In this document: one piece after another, positions 24,239 to 33,968 of the stretch
How positions within the stretch are numbered: the first letter of the stretch is position 1
How the letters are laid out: each line of letters opens with the position of its first letter
Notes under the pieces: generated by a model
Told to the model about the DNA's origin: nothing
The model's input: only the letters and a program-made list of their open reading frames with translations
Database searches by the model: none
From: Deltaproteobacteria bacterium
GTDB lineage: Bacteria > Desulfobacterota > Dissulfuribacteria > Dissulfuribacterales > UBA3076
Assembly: GCA_030262715.1 (NCBI GenBank)
Contig: JAJSZR010000006.1
Coordinates: forward strand, 1-38,117
Reading direction: 5' to 3'
DNA length: 38,117 nucleotides
Position numbers and translations under genes: made by a program

Positions 24239-24741
24239 AAACTGACAAAGCAGGTCAATATACTCCATTCGGAGGTTGGATACTGGAAATCTTGCCATGC
24301 AAAGGCCATTGAGCGCAAGGCCTTCCTGAAACAGAAGGTCGAGGAACTCGAAGCCAAGGTAAAACTTCGTGAGTTATTGCCTACGATCGGGTTGTGATAC
24401 TCAAGACCTTTAAGTGTCCGGCCTGCCTGCAGCAGACAGGTCAAGGTAGTACGGGTCTATCGTAAGACCCAATGGGTTGCACTTTTTTTTACTGACCTGA
24501 CACTTTCCGTGAAAGAGATTATCGAATATTATGGTGAAGGTGGAAGATCGAGTCTGGCTTCAAAGAGCTCAAAAGGGATATTGGTGGCGCCGAAACCCAG
24601 ACAAGGAATCCAAATGAAGTCATGAATCATCTGCATTTCTGCATGATGGCAACTTCATTGACCTGGATTTATGCAAGCCTACTTGAAAAAACTCCCTGTC
24701 GCCGGCATGAAGTCAAAGGACATGAACATTTTGCCGTATAA
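24239..24741 (+). pseudogene. Degenerate DDE-transposase relic(s)
   Basis: Fragments in shifted frames: KLTKQVNILHSEVGYWKSCHAKAIERKAFLKQKVEELEAKVKLRELLPTIGL* (24239-24397); VKVVRVYRKTQWVALFFTDLTLSVKEIIEYYGE; RWKIESGFKELKRDIGGAETQTRNPNEVMNHLHFCMMATSLTWIYASLLEK...* (24538-24741). Confidence 0.75.
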
Positions 24742-24782
24742 TACTTTTAGGGAACTTCAGGTATTAACTCAAAAGACCTTAA

Positions 24783-26030
24783 GTGAAAAATAAAAATAGA
24801 CGAGTAGCCATTACAGGAATTGGTATTATTTCTTGTTTGGGCCTGAATAGAGATGAAGTGCAGACCTCCCTCCGGGAAGGAAGAAGCGGCGTACGTTTTA
24901 TCCCTGGACGTAAGGCCTTAGGGTTTCAGAGCGCGCTTAGCGGTGTTGTTGAGGGCTTTGATCTGAAGAGTGTTTTGGATCGGAAGCAGCGCAAGACATT
25001 GCCGGAATATGGCCTTTGGGCCTGGTCTGCAGTGTCTCAGGCCCTGGAGCAGGCCGATATTCATCCTGATAGCTTGACTGGTGATGAGAAAACAGGAGTG
25101 GTATTCGGCAACGATTCCTCTGCTGTCACCGCAGTTGAGCAGGTGGATATACTTCGATCTGCCGGGGAGACAAGGGCCATAGGCAGCGGGCATATATTCC
25201 GGTTGCTCGCCAGTACTGTTACCCTCAACCTGAACACTATTTTAGGGATACGCGGAGTATCCTGGACTGTAAGCGGGGCCTGCGCAAGTGGTGCCATGGC
25301 AGTGGGCCAGGGGGCACAAATCATAGCCTTTGGCAGGCAAGATCGCATAATTTGTGGTGGGGTCCAGGAGATCTCATGGGAATCCATGTGCAGCTTTGAT
25401 GCCTTGGGGGCCTTTTCGCGCAGGGAAAACGACCCCGAGGCAGCTTCTCGTCCGTTTGACCGAGACCGGGACGGACTGGTCCCCAGTGGTGGGGCTGCTG
25501 CTATCGTTTTAGAGGCATTCGAATTGGCCGAGGCACGAGGTGCTCAGGTATTGGGCGAGGTCATGGGTTATTCCAACACATCAGACGGTCACCACATAGC
25601 GGTGCCAAGCGGGGAGGGGTTGAAACGGGCAATGCGCTGTGCTCTGATGGATGCTGCCCTTTTCCCTGATGACATTGATCTGGTTTTATCACATGCCACA
25701 TCAACCCAGGCTGGTGACAGGGCAGAGGCAATTGCCCTGTGCAATGTTTTTGATCTGGATGGGGCAAAAAAAGGCCCAATCGTGTCCGCAGTAAAGGGGC
25801 TGACCGGTCACGAATTCTGGATGGCAGGAGCATCACAAGTGGTCTATGGTCTGCTGATGGCATGGGGCGGTTTCGTGGCGGGGAATCCCAACCTTGAAGT
25901 GCCGGATCCTGCTGCAGAGGTCTTATACATCCCCAAAGAGACCGTCAAGTTCAGGCCACGCTTTATGCTTTGCAATGCATCCGGTTTTGGTGGAACCAAT
26001 GCATGCCTGGTTATAGGGATTACTCGATGA
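24783..26030 (+). CDS. Beta-ketoacyl-ACP synthase (FabB/FabF-like), GTG start
   Basis: RVAITGIGIISCLG; VSGACASGAMAVG (Cys), LSHATSTQAGD (His), AVKGLTGHEFWMAGA (Lys/His): active-site triad intact. Confidence 0.92.
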   Translation: MKNKNRRVAITGIGIISCLGLNRDEVQTSLREGRSGVRFIPGRKALGFQSALSGVVEGFDLKSVLDRKQRKTLPEYGLWAWSAVSQALEQADIHPDSLTGDEKTGVVFGNDSSAVTAVEQVDILRSAGETRAIGSGHIFRLLASTVTLNLNTILGIRGVSWTVSGACASGAMAVGQGAQIIAFGRQDRIICGGVQEISWESMCSFDALGAFSRRENDPEAASRPFDRDRDGLVPSGGAAAIVLEAFELAEARGAQVLGEVMGYSNTSDGHHIAVPSGEGLKRAMRCALMDAALFPDDIDLVLSHATSTQAGDRAEAIALCNVFDLDGAKKGPIVSAVKGLTGHEFWMAGASQVVYGLLMAWGGFVAGNPNLEVPDPAAEVLYIPKETVKFRPRFMLCNASGFGGTNACLVIGITR

Positions 26031-27526
26031 GGGCTGAAGTAGTTGTCATAGGGAGCGGTATAAGCGGTTTGACAGTCGCAGCCTTGCTTGCCAAACGAAA
26101 TAGACAGGTAGTAGTACTTGAACGGAATCAAAAACCAGGAGGGGCACTAAGACATTTTGTTAGAAGAGGAATTCCTTTTGACATTGGTTTTCACTATTCA
26201 GGATGTCTGGGATCAGGAAAAATATTACGTGTTCTGTGGGAATACTTAGGTATATGGATACACTTACGTGTGCATCCCTTTCCATCAGAAGGAAACGACT
26301 GTTTAACACTCAGACATTCTGGAAAATCTGTTCGGGCCTTTTTTTCTTATGAGCGTTTAGAAGATGAATTGCAGCAGGCCTTTCCCAATGAGGCAGAAGG
26401 GGTCGTAACCTATCTCAAGACCCTGAGAGATATATGCGATTCCATCCCTTTCTACAATCTGGATCTTCCCCTTACCCCATTTCTGCGAGGCCTCTTTCCC
26501 CCGGCAGGAATTGGATTGGCCCCATTCCTTACATCCCTGACTAAAGACCCTGACCTTCAGGCCGTGTTGGTATCGCCAGCCTTTCTTTACGGTGTTTCTC
26601 CCAGACAGGCCAGTCTCGCAGTGCATGCCATGGTTGCTCACGCCTTTATCTCCGGGGCCTATGCCATAGACGGCGGTGGGCAGGCCATAGTGGATGCATT
26701 TTTGTCAATCTTCAGAAAAGCCGGCGTGGAAGTGTTGACCGGTCAGGAAGTTGAATCAATCATTGTTACAGATGGAAAAGTGGCCGGGGTCAAGACCTCT
26801 GAAATGGAGATCAGTTGCTCGCAAGCAATTTACACTGGTCATCCTGCTGACCTGTTAGACCTGGTTCCTGAAGGGACTTTTCGGCAGGCTCACTGCAGTC
26901 GGCTGCAGGACCTGGAAAACACAACCTCTATGTTTGTAGTATTTGGAGCAGTAGATAATCCAGCTTCTTTGAGGGATCTGACCTGGGTCAATCACTATGC
27001 CATTCCAAGCGGGCTTGATATACTGGATGTTAACCTGATATGTCCGGAAGAAAGCGCCTTGCTGATGACCGCCCCTGGACGTAGATATTCAGATCCTGCC
27101 TTGTCCAATGCATCGCGTGGTATAATATTGATGCGACCGGCATCCTGGGATGAAGTCGCCCCATTTTCTATAGGTGCAGGAGGAACACGACCGGCATCTT
27201 ATAAAAAATGGAAGTCCCAGTCTGCTGATAAATTATTAGATCAGGCGAAAAAGCTTTGGGGCTATAGTCGTATTGAGCCGTTAGCAATAGGAAGTCCTCT
27301 CACATTCAGGGACAAGCTGGGCGTCCCTGGAGGCGCGGTGTACGGAGTGCGGCATTGTTTGAACCAATATAACCCTGGAGCTAAGACCCGTCTGCCAGGT
27401 TTATGGCTCAGTGGCCAGGGAACATTAATGACCGGAATAGTAGGGGCCTCGCTTTCAGGGCTTGTGACCGCAGGTGAAATTGAAGGTCTGGAACCCCTGT
27501 GGGACGAGGTGAGACAATGTCGCTGA
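26027..27526 (+). CDS. FAD-dependent oxidoreductase of the phytoene desaturase/CrtI-CRTISO type
   Basis: MRAEVVVIGSGISGLTVAALLAKRNRQVVVLERNQKPGGALRHFVRRGIPFDIGFHYSG; C-terminal LPGLWLSGQGTLMTGIVGASLSGLVTA; ATGA overlap with preceding KS; start moved to 26027. Confidence 0.9.
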   Translation: MRAEVVVIGSGISGLTVAALLAKRNRQVVVLERNQKPGGALRHFVRRGIPFDIGFHYSGCLGSGKILRVLWEYLGIWIHLRVHPFPSEGNDCLTLRHSGKSVRAFFSYERLEDELQQAFPNEAEGVVTYLKTLRDICDSIPFYNLDLPLTPFLRGLFPPAGIGLAPFLTSLTKDPDLQAVLVSPAFLYGVSPRQASLAVHAMVAHAFISGAYAIDGGGQAIVDAFLSIFRKAGVEVLTGQEVESIIVTDGKVAGVKTSEMEISCSQAIYTGHPADLLDLVPEGTFRQAHCSRLQDLENTTSMFVVFGAVDNPASLRDLTWVNHYAIPSGLDILDVNLICPEESALLMTAPGRRYSDPALSNASRGIILMRPASWDEVAPFSIGAGGTRPASYKKWKSQSADKLLDQAKKLWGYSRIEPLAIGSPLTFRDKLGVPGGAVYGVRHCLNQYNPGAKTRLPGLWLSGQGTLMTGIVGASLSGLVTAGEIEGLEPLWDEVRQCR

Positions 27527-28749
27527 AGCGGGTAGTCATCACCGGGCGTGGGGCCGTATCGCCATTTGGCTTAGGGACGGCTGATCTATTGGATGGAGTG
27601 TGGAATGGGCGATCCGGCATACAACTGATGCCGGATTGGGAGAATATTCAAGGACTTCAATGCCACATGGCAGGGCCGGTTCCGCCCTTTGATGCCAAGC
27701 CCTTATTGCCCCGCACCATTCGACGAACTATGGGGCCAATGGCCATTTACGCCACTCTGGCCGCCAAAGAGGCAGTCTCGGATTCCGGGCTTGAGCCGGA
27801 CTACCTGGCATCAGGAAAGGTGGGGGTGGCAATCGGGTCCACTACCGGGAGTCCCACAATATACGAGGCATTATACAGGCAGTTCTTACCCGAAGAGAGT
27901 GTTGAACAGGTCCGCTCCGGGATGTTTTTTAAGATTATGGGGCATTCCTGCGCAGCCAACGTCTGCCTTGCCCTTGGAATAACCGGCGAACAGTGGGCGC
28001 CCACAAGCGCCTGCACCTCATCAGCACAGGCCCTGGGCCTTGGTTATATGTTGATTCGCTCCGGCCGGCAAAAGGCGGTGCTGTGTGGTGGAGCTGACGA
28101 GGTCCATCCCACAGTCACAATGGTGTTCGACGTGATAAAAGCGGCCTCACGAAGTCATGATCTCCCTTTGACCACTCCCAGGCCATTTGACCTGAACAGG
28201 GACGGAGTCGTTTGTGGTGAGGGTGGTGGTGTCCTGGTTGTCGAAAACCTGGACTCTGCTTTGAGGCGTAATGCAAAGATCTATTGTGAGATCCTGGGGT
28301 TTGGCCATGTAAATGACAGCAGGAGCATTGCCAATCCGCATGAGGACTCTATGGCCAGGACAATGCATAATGCCTTGGCCGAAGCCGGGTTGAATGGAGA
28401 TGACATTGATTATATAAATGCACATGCTACAGGTACCGTGCTTGGAGATATAGCAGAGGCCGTTGCAATCCATAGCATATTTGGTAAAGATGTGCCGGTC
28501 AGCTCATACAAAGGGCATCTGGGGCATACCCTTGGCGCTGCCGGGGCACTTGAGACAATAGTGCTCCTTGAGATATTGAACCGGCAGGAGGTTGTGCCGA
28601 CCCTTAATCTGGAAAGGCCTGATCCGGATTGTTCAGGTATCAATCTGGTACATTCTGTGGACAAGCTCCCATCAAATATAGTACTTAAGAACAACTTCGC
28701 ACTGGGAGGCGTTAACACCGCCATGGTGCTGCGGAGGTGGACAGCATGA
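27517..28749 (+). CDS. Beta-ketoacyl-ACP synthase II-like (FabF-like)
   Basis: RVVITGRGAVSPFG; TSACTSSAQALGLG, YINAHATGTVLGD, SYKGHLGHTLGAAGA; overlaps preceding gene; start at 27517. Confidence 0.93.
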   Translation: MSLKRVVITGRGAVSPFGLGTADLLDGVWNGRSGIQLMPDWENIQGLQCHMAGPVPPFDAKPLLPRTIRRTMGPMAIYATLAAKEAVSDSGLEPDYLASGKVGVAIGSTTGSPTIYEALYRQFLPEESVEQVRSGMFFKIMGHSCAANVCLALGITGEQWAPTSACTSSAQALGLGYMLIRSGRQKAVLCGGADEVHPTVTMVFDVIKAASRSHDLPLTTPRPFDLNRDGVVCGEGGGVLVVENLDSALRRNAKIYCEILGFGHVNDSRSIANPHEDSMARTMHNALAEAGLNGDDIDYINAHATGTVLGDIAEAVAIHSIFGKDVPVSSYKGHLGHTLGAAGALETIVLLEILNRQEVVPTLNLERPDPDCSGINLVHSVDKLPSNIVLKNNFALGGVNTAMVLRRWTA

Positions 28750-29012
28750 TATCAGACGAACAGGTCCACCAGCGGGTAGCGCAGATTATGGCAGAGGAGT
28801 TCGAACTCGAACCCGAATCGCTTCAGCCGGACGCCACTTTGTATGAGGATCTTGGGCTGGACAGCCTGGATGCGGTAGACATGGTAGTGGCCCTGGAAAA
28901 GGCCTTTGGGATGAAGATGACCGATGAAGAGGCAGTGCGGGCTGTAAGGACTCTGGGCGATCTCTTTGACCTTGTTTGTCGTCTTAAGAATCAACAAGTT
29001 GCCAAGGAGTAA
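28746..29012 (+). CDS. Acyl carrier protein
   Basis: EDLGLDSLDAVDMVVALEKAFGMKM with DSL phosphopantetheine serine; ATGA overlap with KS. Confidence 0.95.
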   Translation: MISDEQVHQRVAQIMAEEFELEPESLQPDATLYEDLGLDSLDAVDMVVALEKAFGMKMTDEEAVRAVRTLGDLFDLVCRLKNQQVAKE

Positions 29013-29015
29013 AGA

Positions 29016-29828
29016 GTGGGCCTTAAAAAGCTGTTGCTCAACCTGTATATCTGGCCTGTCTTTGCTATTTTTACTGTTTTCTGTCTCTCTTTTATACTTC
29101 CCTTGCTCTTGATATACAGTATCCTTGCAAGCCAGCCAATGGACAGAATAATCAGGAAGAGTATTCGTCTTTATGGCTGGGCATTAGTGCGTGTTGTCCC
29201 CTTTATAGCCCCGGCGACCGTAGAAGACTTTTCCTGCGGAATTAAACCTCCGGTCATATTTGTGGCTAACCACTATTCCTCAATAGACCCTTACCTTTTT
29301 GGTATGCTGCCGTTTGAAAATGCCTTTGTGACGTCATGGCCCTTTCGGATCCCGGTCTACAAGTGGGTAATGCGACTTGCGCGTTACATCAATTCAAATG
29401 ATGGCTGGGAAGTAGTCCAAAGCAGGGGAGAGGAACTGCTGGCATCGGGGTGTTCTCTCATATTCTGGCCTGAGGGACATCGCTCCAGAGATGGGAGGCT
29501 TGCCCGCTTTAAAAATGGGGCTTTTTGTCTGGCTTGTAGTACAGGAACATCCATAGTGCCTGTGTGTATCTTGGGGTCTGACCATCTGATGCCCCCGGGT
29601 AGCAGGTTTCTCACACCATCCAGGGTGAAGATGGTCATCCTGCCCCCGATAATACCATCTGGGCGTGGAGACGATCCGGACCATATTCGCGCGTTGAAGG
29701 ATCAAGCCAGGGAGTCCATAGCGACCGAGTTGGCCAAGCGAGGCGTGAATCCCCTCAAAATCACTGGCTATAAGTCGGATATGATGTCCGATCCAATTAC
29801 ATCTTCGGCTATTCAAGGCAATGACTAG
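29016..29828 (+). CDS. 1-acylglycerol-3-phosphate acyltransferase-like (PlsC/LPLAT), GTG start
   Basis: NHYSSIDPY (HX4D) and FWPEGHRSRDG (variant of FPEGTRSRxG). Confidence 0.88.
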   Translation: MGLKKLLLNLYIWPVFAIFTVFCLSFILPLLLIYSILASQPMDRIIRKSIRLYGWALVRVVPFIAPATVEDFSCGIKPPVIFVANHYSSIDPYLFGMLPFENAFVTSWPFRIPVYKWVMRLARYINSNDGWEVVQSRGEELLASGCSLIFWPEGHRSRDGRLARFKNGAFCLACSTGTSIVPVCILGSDHLMPPGSRFLTPSRVKMVILPPIIPSGRGDDPDHIRALKDQARESIATELAKRGVNPLKITGYKSDMMSDPITSSAIQGND

Positions 29829-31158
29829 ATGTAGTTTGACGCAGAGCCGCTATTCTTTGAAGACTGCTTTGGAATGGCGGATCGCAGACCCGGAAAAAAT
29901 AGAAAATTTGCAGGCAGGGCTTTTGCGAAGCCAGGTTCAGCAGGCCAGTCGAGCCCCTTATTACAAGGAACTTCTGAGAGCGCTGGGTTGCAGCTTTGAA
30001 GACATAATTACCTTGGAAGATCTCAGGTCCTTGCCGTTTACCAGCCGCAGCGCGCTGGAAACGGACCCAGCAGCCTTTCAGGCAGTTGAAGCTGCATCAA
30101 TAGCCGACCTGTCACTGACTTCAGGGACAACAGGAAATCCCATAGTGGTCCCATACACCAGGAGCGACCTTGAGCGGCTTGCCTTTAATGAACTCATGGC
30201 CTTCTGGGGCACAGGGGTCCGGCCTGGAGACCGTTATCTTATCTGTGTGACTCTGGACCGGTGTTTTGTTGCCGGGCTGGCCTATTTTTCCGGTCTTGTC
30301 CAGCTTGGTGCCACTGCCATCCGGAGTGGACCCGGCCAGTCAGCCAGACAGTGGGAACTGATACGCCGGCTCAGGCCTGATGGAATCGTGGGCGTGCCTA
30401 CGTTCCTGTTAAAGTTGGCGCAGTGGGGAAAGGCACAGGGTTATTCTCCCAACAGCTCCGGGGTGCAATCTCTTGTCACAATTGGTGAACCGGTCCGGGG
30501 ACCGGATCACTCCTTGATTCCTCTTGGTAAAGATCTGGAAGAGGCCTGGGGAGCGCACGTTTATTCTTCGTACGCTGCAACAGAGCTGGAGACCTGCTTT
30601 TGCGAGTGTCATGCCTCTTGCGGTGGGCATATCCATCCGGAGCTTGTCCTGGTTGAGATCGTGGATGAAGATAGAAATGTTCTGCCAACAGGCGAAGCCG
30701 GTGAAGTTGTGGTCACCCCGCTGGGCGTGGAGGGCTTTCCTCTTGTCCGTTTTTGTACCGGAGATGTGGCCCGTCTCCATACAGACCCATGCCCATGCGG
30801 TTGGCGTACAACTCGTCTGGGTCCTATAGAAGGAAGGCTTGCTCAACGCCTCAAGTTTCATGGCACGACTATCTATCCGGAGATGATCTTCCAGGTGCTC
30901 AGAGAGTTCAAACATGTGGAGGATGCCTATGTAGAAGTGAGGTCTTCGTATGATCTTTCGGATGAAATAAAGGTAGTTGCAGGCACAGACGCATCAGATA
31001 TTGATGCAGACATGGTGGCCGAATTCCTCCAGGCTCGCCTCAGGGTCCGTCCTGAGGTAATAGTAAGGCCCAGGCAAGAAGTGCTAAGCACTATGGAAAA
31101 GGCAGGCGGACGAAAGCTGAAACGTTTTTTTGACTTTAGGGATAATAATAAACCATGA
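29821..31158 (+). CDS. PaaK/phenylacetate-CoA-ligase-like adenylate-forming enzyme
   Basis: LTSGTTGNPIVVPYTRSDLERLAFNE; YAATELETCFCECHASCGGHIHPEL; RFCTGDVARLHTDPCPCGWRTTRLGPIEGR. Confidence 0.9.
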   Translation: MTRCSLTQSRYSLKTALEWRIADPEKIENLQAGLLRSQVQQASRAPYYKELLRALGCSFEDIITLEDLRSLPFTSRSALETDPAAFQAVEAASIADLSLTSGTTGNPIVVPYTRSDLERLAFNELMAFWGTGVRPGDRYLICVTLDRCFVAGLAYFSGLVQLGATAIRSGPGQSARQWELIRRLRPDGIVGVPTFLLKLAQWGKAQGYSPNSSGVQSLVTIGEPVRGPDHSLIPLGKDLEEAWGAHVYSSYAATELETCFCECHASCGGHIHPELVLVEIVDEDRNVLPTGEAGEVVVTPLGVEGFPLVRFCTGDVARLHTDPCPCGWRTTRLGPIEGRLAQRLKFHGTTIYPEMIFQVLREFKHVEDAYVEVRSSYDLSDEIKVVAGTDASDIDADMVAEFLQARLRVRPEVIVRPRQEVLSTMEKAGGRKLKRFFDFRDNNKP

Positions 31159-32189
31159 GCTTTTTTGAAAGACATTGGGGACTCGAGTTCTCTCAAGAAG
31201 AGATTGCCGAGGCCCGTGCCAGAAAGGGACTCCTGTCCCTGGAGCTTGAGCTGTCGAGGGCGTGCAATCTGCGCTGTATATACTGTTATGCGTCATCCGG
31301 CTTACCTATGGAAAATGAACTTTCACTACCTGAAATACTGGACGTAGTGGACCAGGCCGTAGCCCTTGGGGCACGCAAGATAATCATACTGGGCGGCGGC
31401 GAACCCTTGCTCTATCCCTATCTGATAGATGTCATAGATTACATACTGTCCAAAGGCGTAAAAGCAGACCTCTTCACCAGCGGGACGCTGATAACGCCGT
31501 CCAAGGCCAGTGCCCTTTATGATAGGGGTGTTGCCGTGGTCGTAAAGATGAACAGCAGACGCCCTGATATCCAGGACTTCCTGGCCGGACATCCAGGGAC
31601 ATTTCAGGCCATAGAGCGAGGCATTGAAGCCTTAAAGGCTGTTGGTTACCCGGATGAGGAACACATACTTGGAGTGGAAACCGTCATATGCCGCCAGAAC
31701 TATGAAGAACTTCCTCAATTGTGGCAATGGGCCAGGAGACAGGGAATTATCCCCTATGTAGAGATTATGACCTGGCAGGGCAGGGCAAAAGAGCATCCTG
31801 ACCTGGAGGTATCGATTCAAAAAACCAGGACCCTGTTTGAGACCCTTGCAAGGATTGATGCCGAGGAGTTCGGCAACAAGTGGATTCCCCATCCACCATT
31901 GGCAGCCTCTCACTGCGCCAGGCATGAGTACTCATGCACTGTGATCGCCAATGGAGACATCCATCCCTGCCCTGGAGTAAATCTGTCTGTTGGAAATGTC
32001 CGTGAAGATACACTGGAGCATATCTTAAACAAGAGCCCGGTTATCCAGGAACTCAGAAATATACGGAAATTGATAAAGGGGCGTTGCGGTAGATGTGATC
32101 TGAAGTATAGATGTTACGGTTGCCGGGGAAATGCCTATCAGATCACCGGCGATTATCTGGCCGAAGATCCTATGTGCTGGTTTTCTTGA
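31155..32189 (+). CDS. Radical SAM protein with SPASM-type C-terminal Cys cluster
   Basis: LSRACNLRCIYCYA (CX3CX2C), GGGEPLLYP, C-terminal SCTVIANGDIHPCPG ... GRCGRCDLKYRCYGCRG ... PMCW. Confidence 0.93.
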   Translation: MSFFERHWGLEFSQEEIAEARARKGLLSLELELSRACNLRCIYCYASSGLPMENELSLPEILDVVDQAVALGARKIIILGGGEPLLYPYLIDVIDYILSKGVKADLFTSGTLITPSKASALYDRGVAVVVKMNSRRPDIQDFLAGHPGTFQAIERGIEALKAVGYPDEEHILGVETVICRQNYEELPQLWQWARRQGIIPYVEIMTWQGRAKEHPDLEVSIQKTRTLFETLARIDAEEFGNKWIPHPPLAASHCARHEYSCTVIANGDIHPCPGVNLSVGNVREDTLEHILNKSPVIQELRNIRKLIKGRCGRCDLKYRCYGCRGNAYQITGDYLAEDPMCWFS

Positions 32190-32285
32190 GGAGGTTCAGG
32201 GTTACCTTATGCATCCAGAATTTGCCTCTTCATCCCGAAGTCACGGGGAATATGAACTGATTTGGATATTTGATTTTTTTCCTCT

Positions 32286-32322
32286 TTGTTGTATTTTATG
32301 TTAATATAAGTGAATACAACAA
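32286..32322. promoter_or_regulatory. 10-bp perfect inverted repeat upstream of the toxin-antitoxin pair, probable autoregulatory operator
   Basis: ttgttgtatt (32286-32295) and aatacaacaa (32313-32322), 17-nt spacer, about 25 bp before the antitoxin ATG. Confidence 0.7.
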
Positions 32323-32346
32323 TACGTGATAAATGGAGGCAGCACC

Positions 32347-32586
32347 ATGAGAGTAACAACTGTCCGCATGAGCGACGAGGTCCTTGACCGTGTTAATACC
32401 ATGGCAAAGACTTTGAACAGGTCCAGGACCTGGGTCATCAACCAGGCTGTGGAAAAATTTTTAAGCTATGAGGAATGGTTTGTCCGGGAGGTGCAGGCTG
32501 GGCTTGACGAGGCGCGGCGCGGTGAGTTCGCAAGAGATGAAGAAGTTGCGGCCCGGTTTGGGAAATGGGGTGTGAATGCGGATTAG
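32347..32586 (+). CDS. Ribbon-helix-helix (CopG-type) antitoxin
   Basis: MRVTTVRMSDEVLDRVNTMAKTLNRSRTWVINQAVEKFLSYEEW; start moved to 32347. Confidence 0.9.
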   Translation: MRVTTVRMSDEVLDRVNTMAKTLNRSRTWVINQAVEKFLSYEEWFVREVQAGLDEARRGEFARDEEVAARFGKWGVNAD

Positions 32587-32860
32587 CTGGACCCAGAAGG
32601 CGATTGTTAACTTGGATAGCGCCATGGAATACATCGCTACAGACAGTCCGGCGGCAGCGTCCAGGGTGGCGCAAAAAATATGGAACAGCGTGCAGCTTTT
32701 GGCGGATCAGCCCAGCCTTGGCCGTCCTGGCAGGGTGGCCGGCACCAGGGAACTTGTTATCTCCGGCCTACCGTACATTGTTGTCTATGTTGAACAGGAT
32801 GGTATGGTTGTCATCCTGCGGGTCATGCACACCTCGCTGAAATGGCCGCAGCATTTTTGA
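32576..32860 (+). CDS. RelE/ParE-family toxin
   Basis: MRISWTQKAIVNLDSAMEYIATDSPAAASRVAQKIWNSVQLLADQPSLGRPGRVAGTRELVISGLPYIVVYVEQDGMVVILRVMHTSLKWP; 11-nt overlap with antitoxin. Confidence 0.92.
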   Translation: MRISWTQKAIVNLDSAMEYIATDSPAAASRVAQKIWNSVQLLADQPSLGRPGRVAGTRELVISGLPYIVVYVEQDGMVVILRVMHTSLKWPQHF

Positions 32861-32909
32861 CAACGAGCAACGCAGCCATCGGACAAAAGATGGATGAACC
32901 CGTGAACGG

Positions 32910-33578
32910 TTATGATATAATTCCCTTAACCACCATTTGGATCCTGGTCACCATTCCAATTGACAGATGACTGACTAAGTCGGCTTGCCTGAGCTGTTCT
33001 TGCACCTCTTTTACTCTATAGGCAGCCAACAGCGAGCTAAAGAAATCTTTCTTCAGGATAGCCGATTCATCGCCCATATATTTTTCAACAATGGCACCTG
33101 CCTCCTCTTTGCTTCCAGGTCGAATAATATCCATTATCATAATCGGTGCACCCCTCTTGCTATAGGTTTTGATGATCTCCCATAATGCCATAGGGGAGGC
33201 AAGATGATGCAAGAGGTTATTGGATACAATGGCATCGTATTCGGCAAGGGGCAGTCGCACATCAGGCAGACAGCCATGAATAAGGCGGATGCGGTTGGCC
33301 AGGACAGCCTTTGTGACTGCGGCTTGCCCGTATTTCAACATACTTTCAGCGCCGTCCACACCATGTATATGACATTTTGGGAAAAGCCTTGCAAAACGCA
33401 AGGTGATGTCGGCAGGACCACACCCCAAATCCAGGATTGTACCGATTATCTCCTTTTCAGAAAAACTGTTTTTAAAATATTCAACAAACAACCAGTTCGG
33501 ATTATTGAAGTCGGCCATTGCATAGGCCCTTGCCTGTCTTTCAGTATTCATCAATTCAGGCTCAGGGGCCCGTTTCAT
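32910..33578 (-). CDS. Class I SAM-dependent methyltransferase
   Basis: GTILDLGCGPADITLRFARLFPKCHIHGVDGAESML; YDAIVSNNLLHHL. Confidence 0.92.
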   Translation of the reverse strand: MKRAPEPELMNTERQARAYAMADFNNPNWLFVEYFKNSFSEKEIIGTILDLGCGPADITLRFARLFPKCHIHGVDGAESMLKYGQAAVTKAVLANRIRLIHGCLPDVRLPLAEYDAIVSNNLLHHLASPMALWEIIKTYSKRGAPIMIMDIIRPGSKEEAGAIVEKYMGDESAILKKDFFSSLLAAYRVKEVQEQLRQADLVSHLSIGMVTRIQMVVKGIIS

Positions 33579-33814
33579 CGCTCGGCCTTGCTTTGTTTCC
33601 TAATAAAATCCGCAAGAGTCCTAAATGACTCTAAAACCCTGCGACCTGTTTCCTGGGCATCAATATGCACCCCATATTCCTTCTGAACCGCTACTACAAT
33701 TTCTACAACGTCAAGAGAATCAAGGCCCAGAGGAGAATCAGGACCGATCAGCGGAGCGTTCGGTAACAAAGCATCCGGTATCGGCATGGAAACATAGCAG
33801 ATTTTAACTATCAA
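33575..33814 (-). CDS. Acyl carrier protein, N-terminus shortened, TTG start in ORF track
   Basis: NAPLIGPDSPLGLDSLDVVEIVVAVQKEYGVHI; ATGA overlap with methyltransferase. Confidence 0.8.
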   Translation of the reverse strand: MIVKICYVSMPIPDALLPNAPLIGPDSPLGLDSLDVVEIVVAVQKEYGVHIDAQETGRRVLESFRTLADFIRKQSKAER

Positions 33815-33815
33815 A

Positions 33816-33968
33816 TTATGCGGTTGAAACCCTGCAAAAGTCTGACGACTGCCAGGGAGTGTGAATGGCTACATATAAATCAAGCCGTTTTTTATCAGGA
33901 TCAAACTCGATATCTCTAATGTACCAGGGTTCATTGACAGACAGGGCTGCTTCAAATATCTTGTTCAT
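33816..33968 (-). pseudogene. N-terminal fragment of an ISL3-type transposase
   Basis: MNKIFEAALSVNEPWYIRDIEFDPDKKRLDLYVAIHTPWQSSDFCRVSTA*; preceded on the minus strand by gaggagg RBS-like sequence. Confidence 0.7.
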
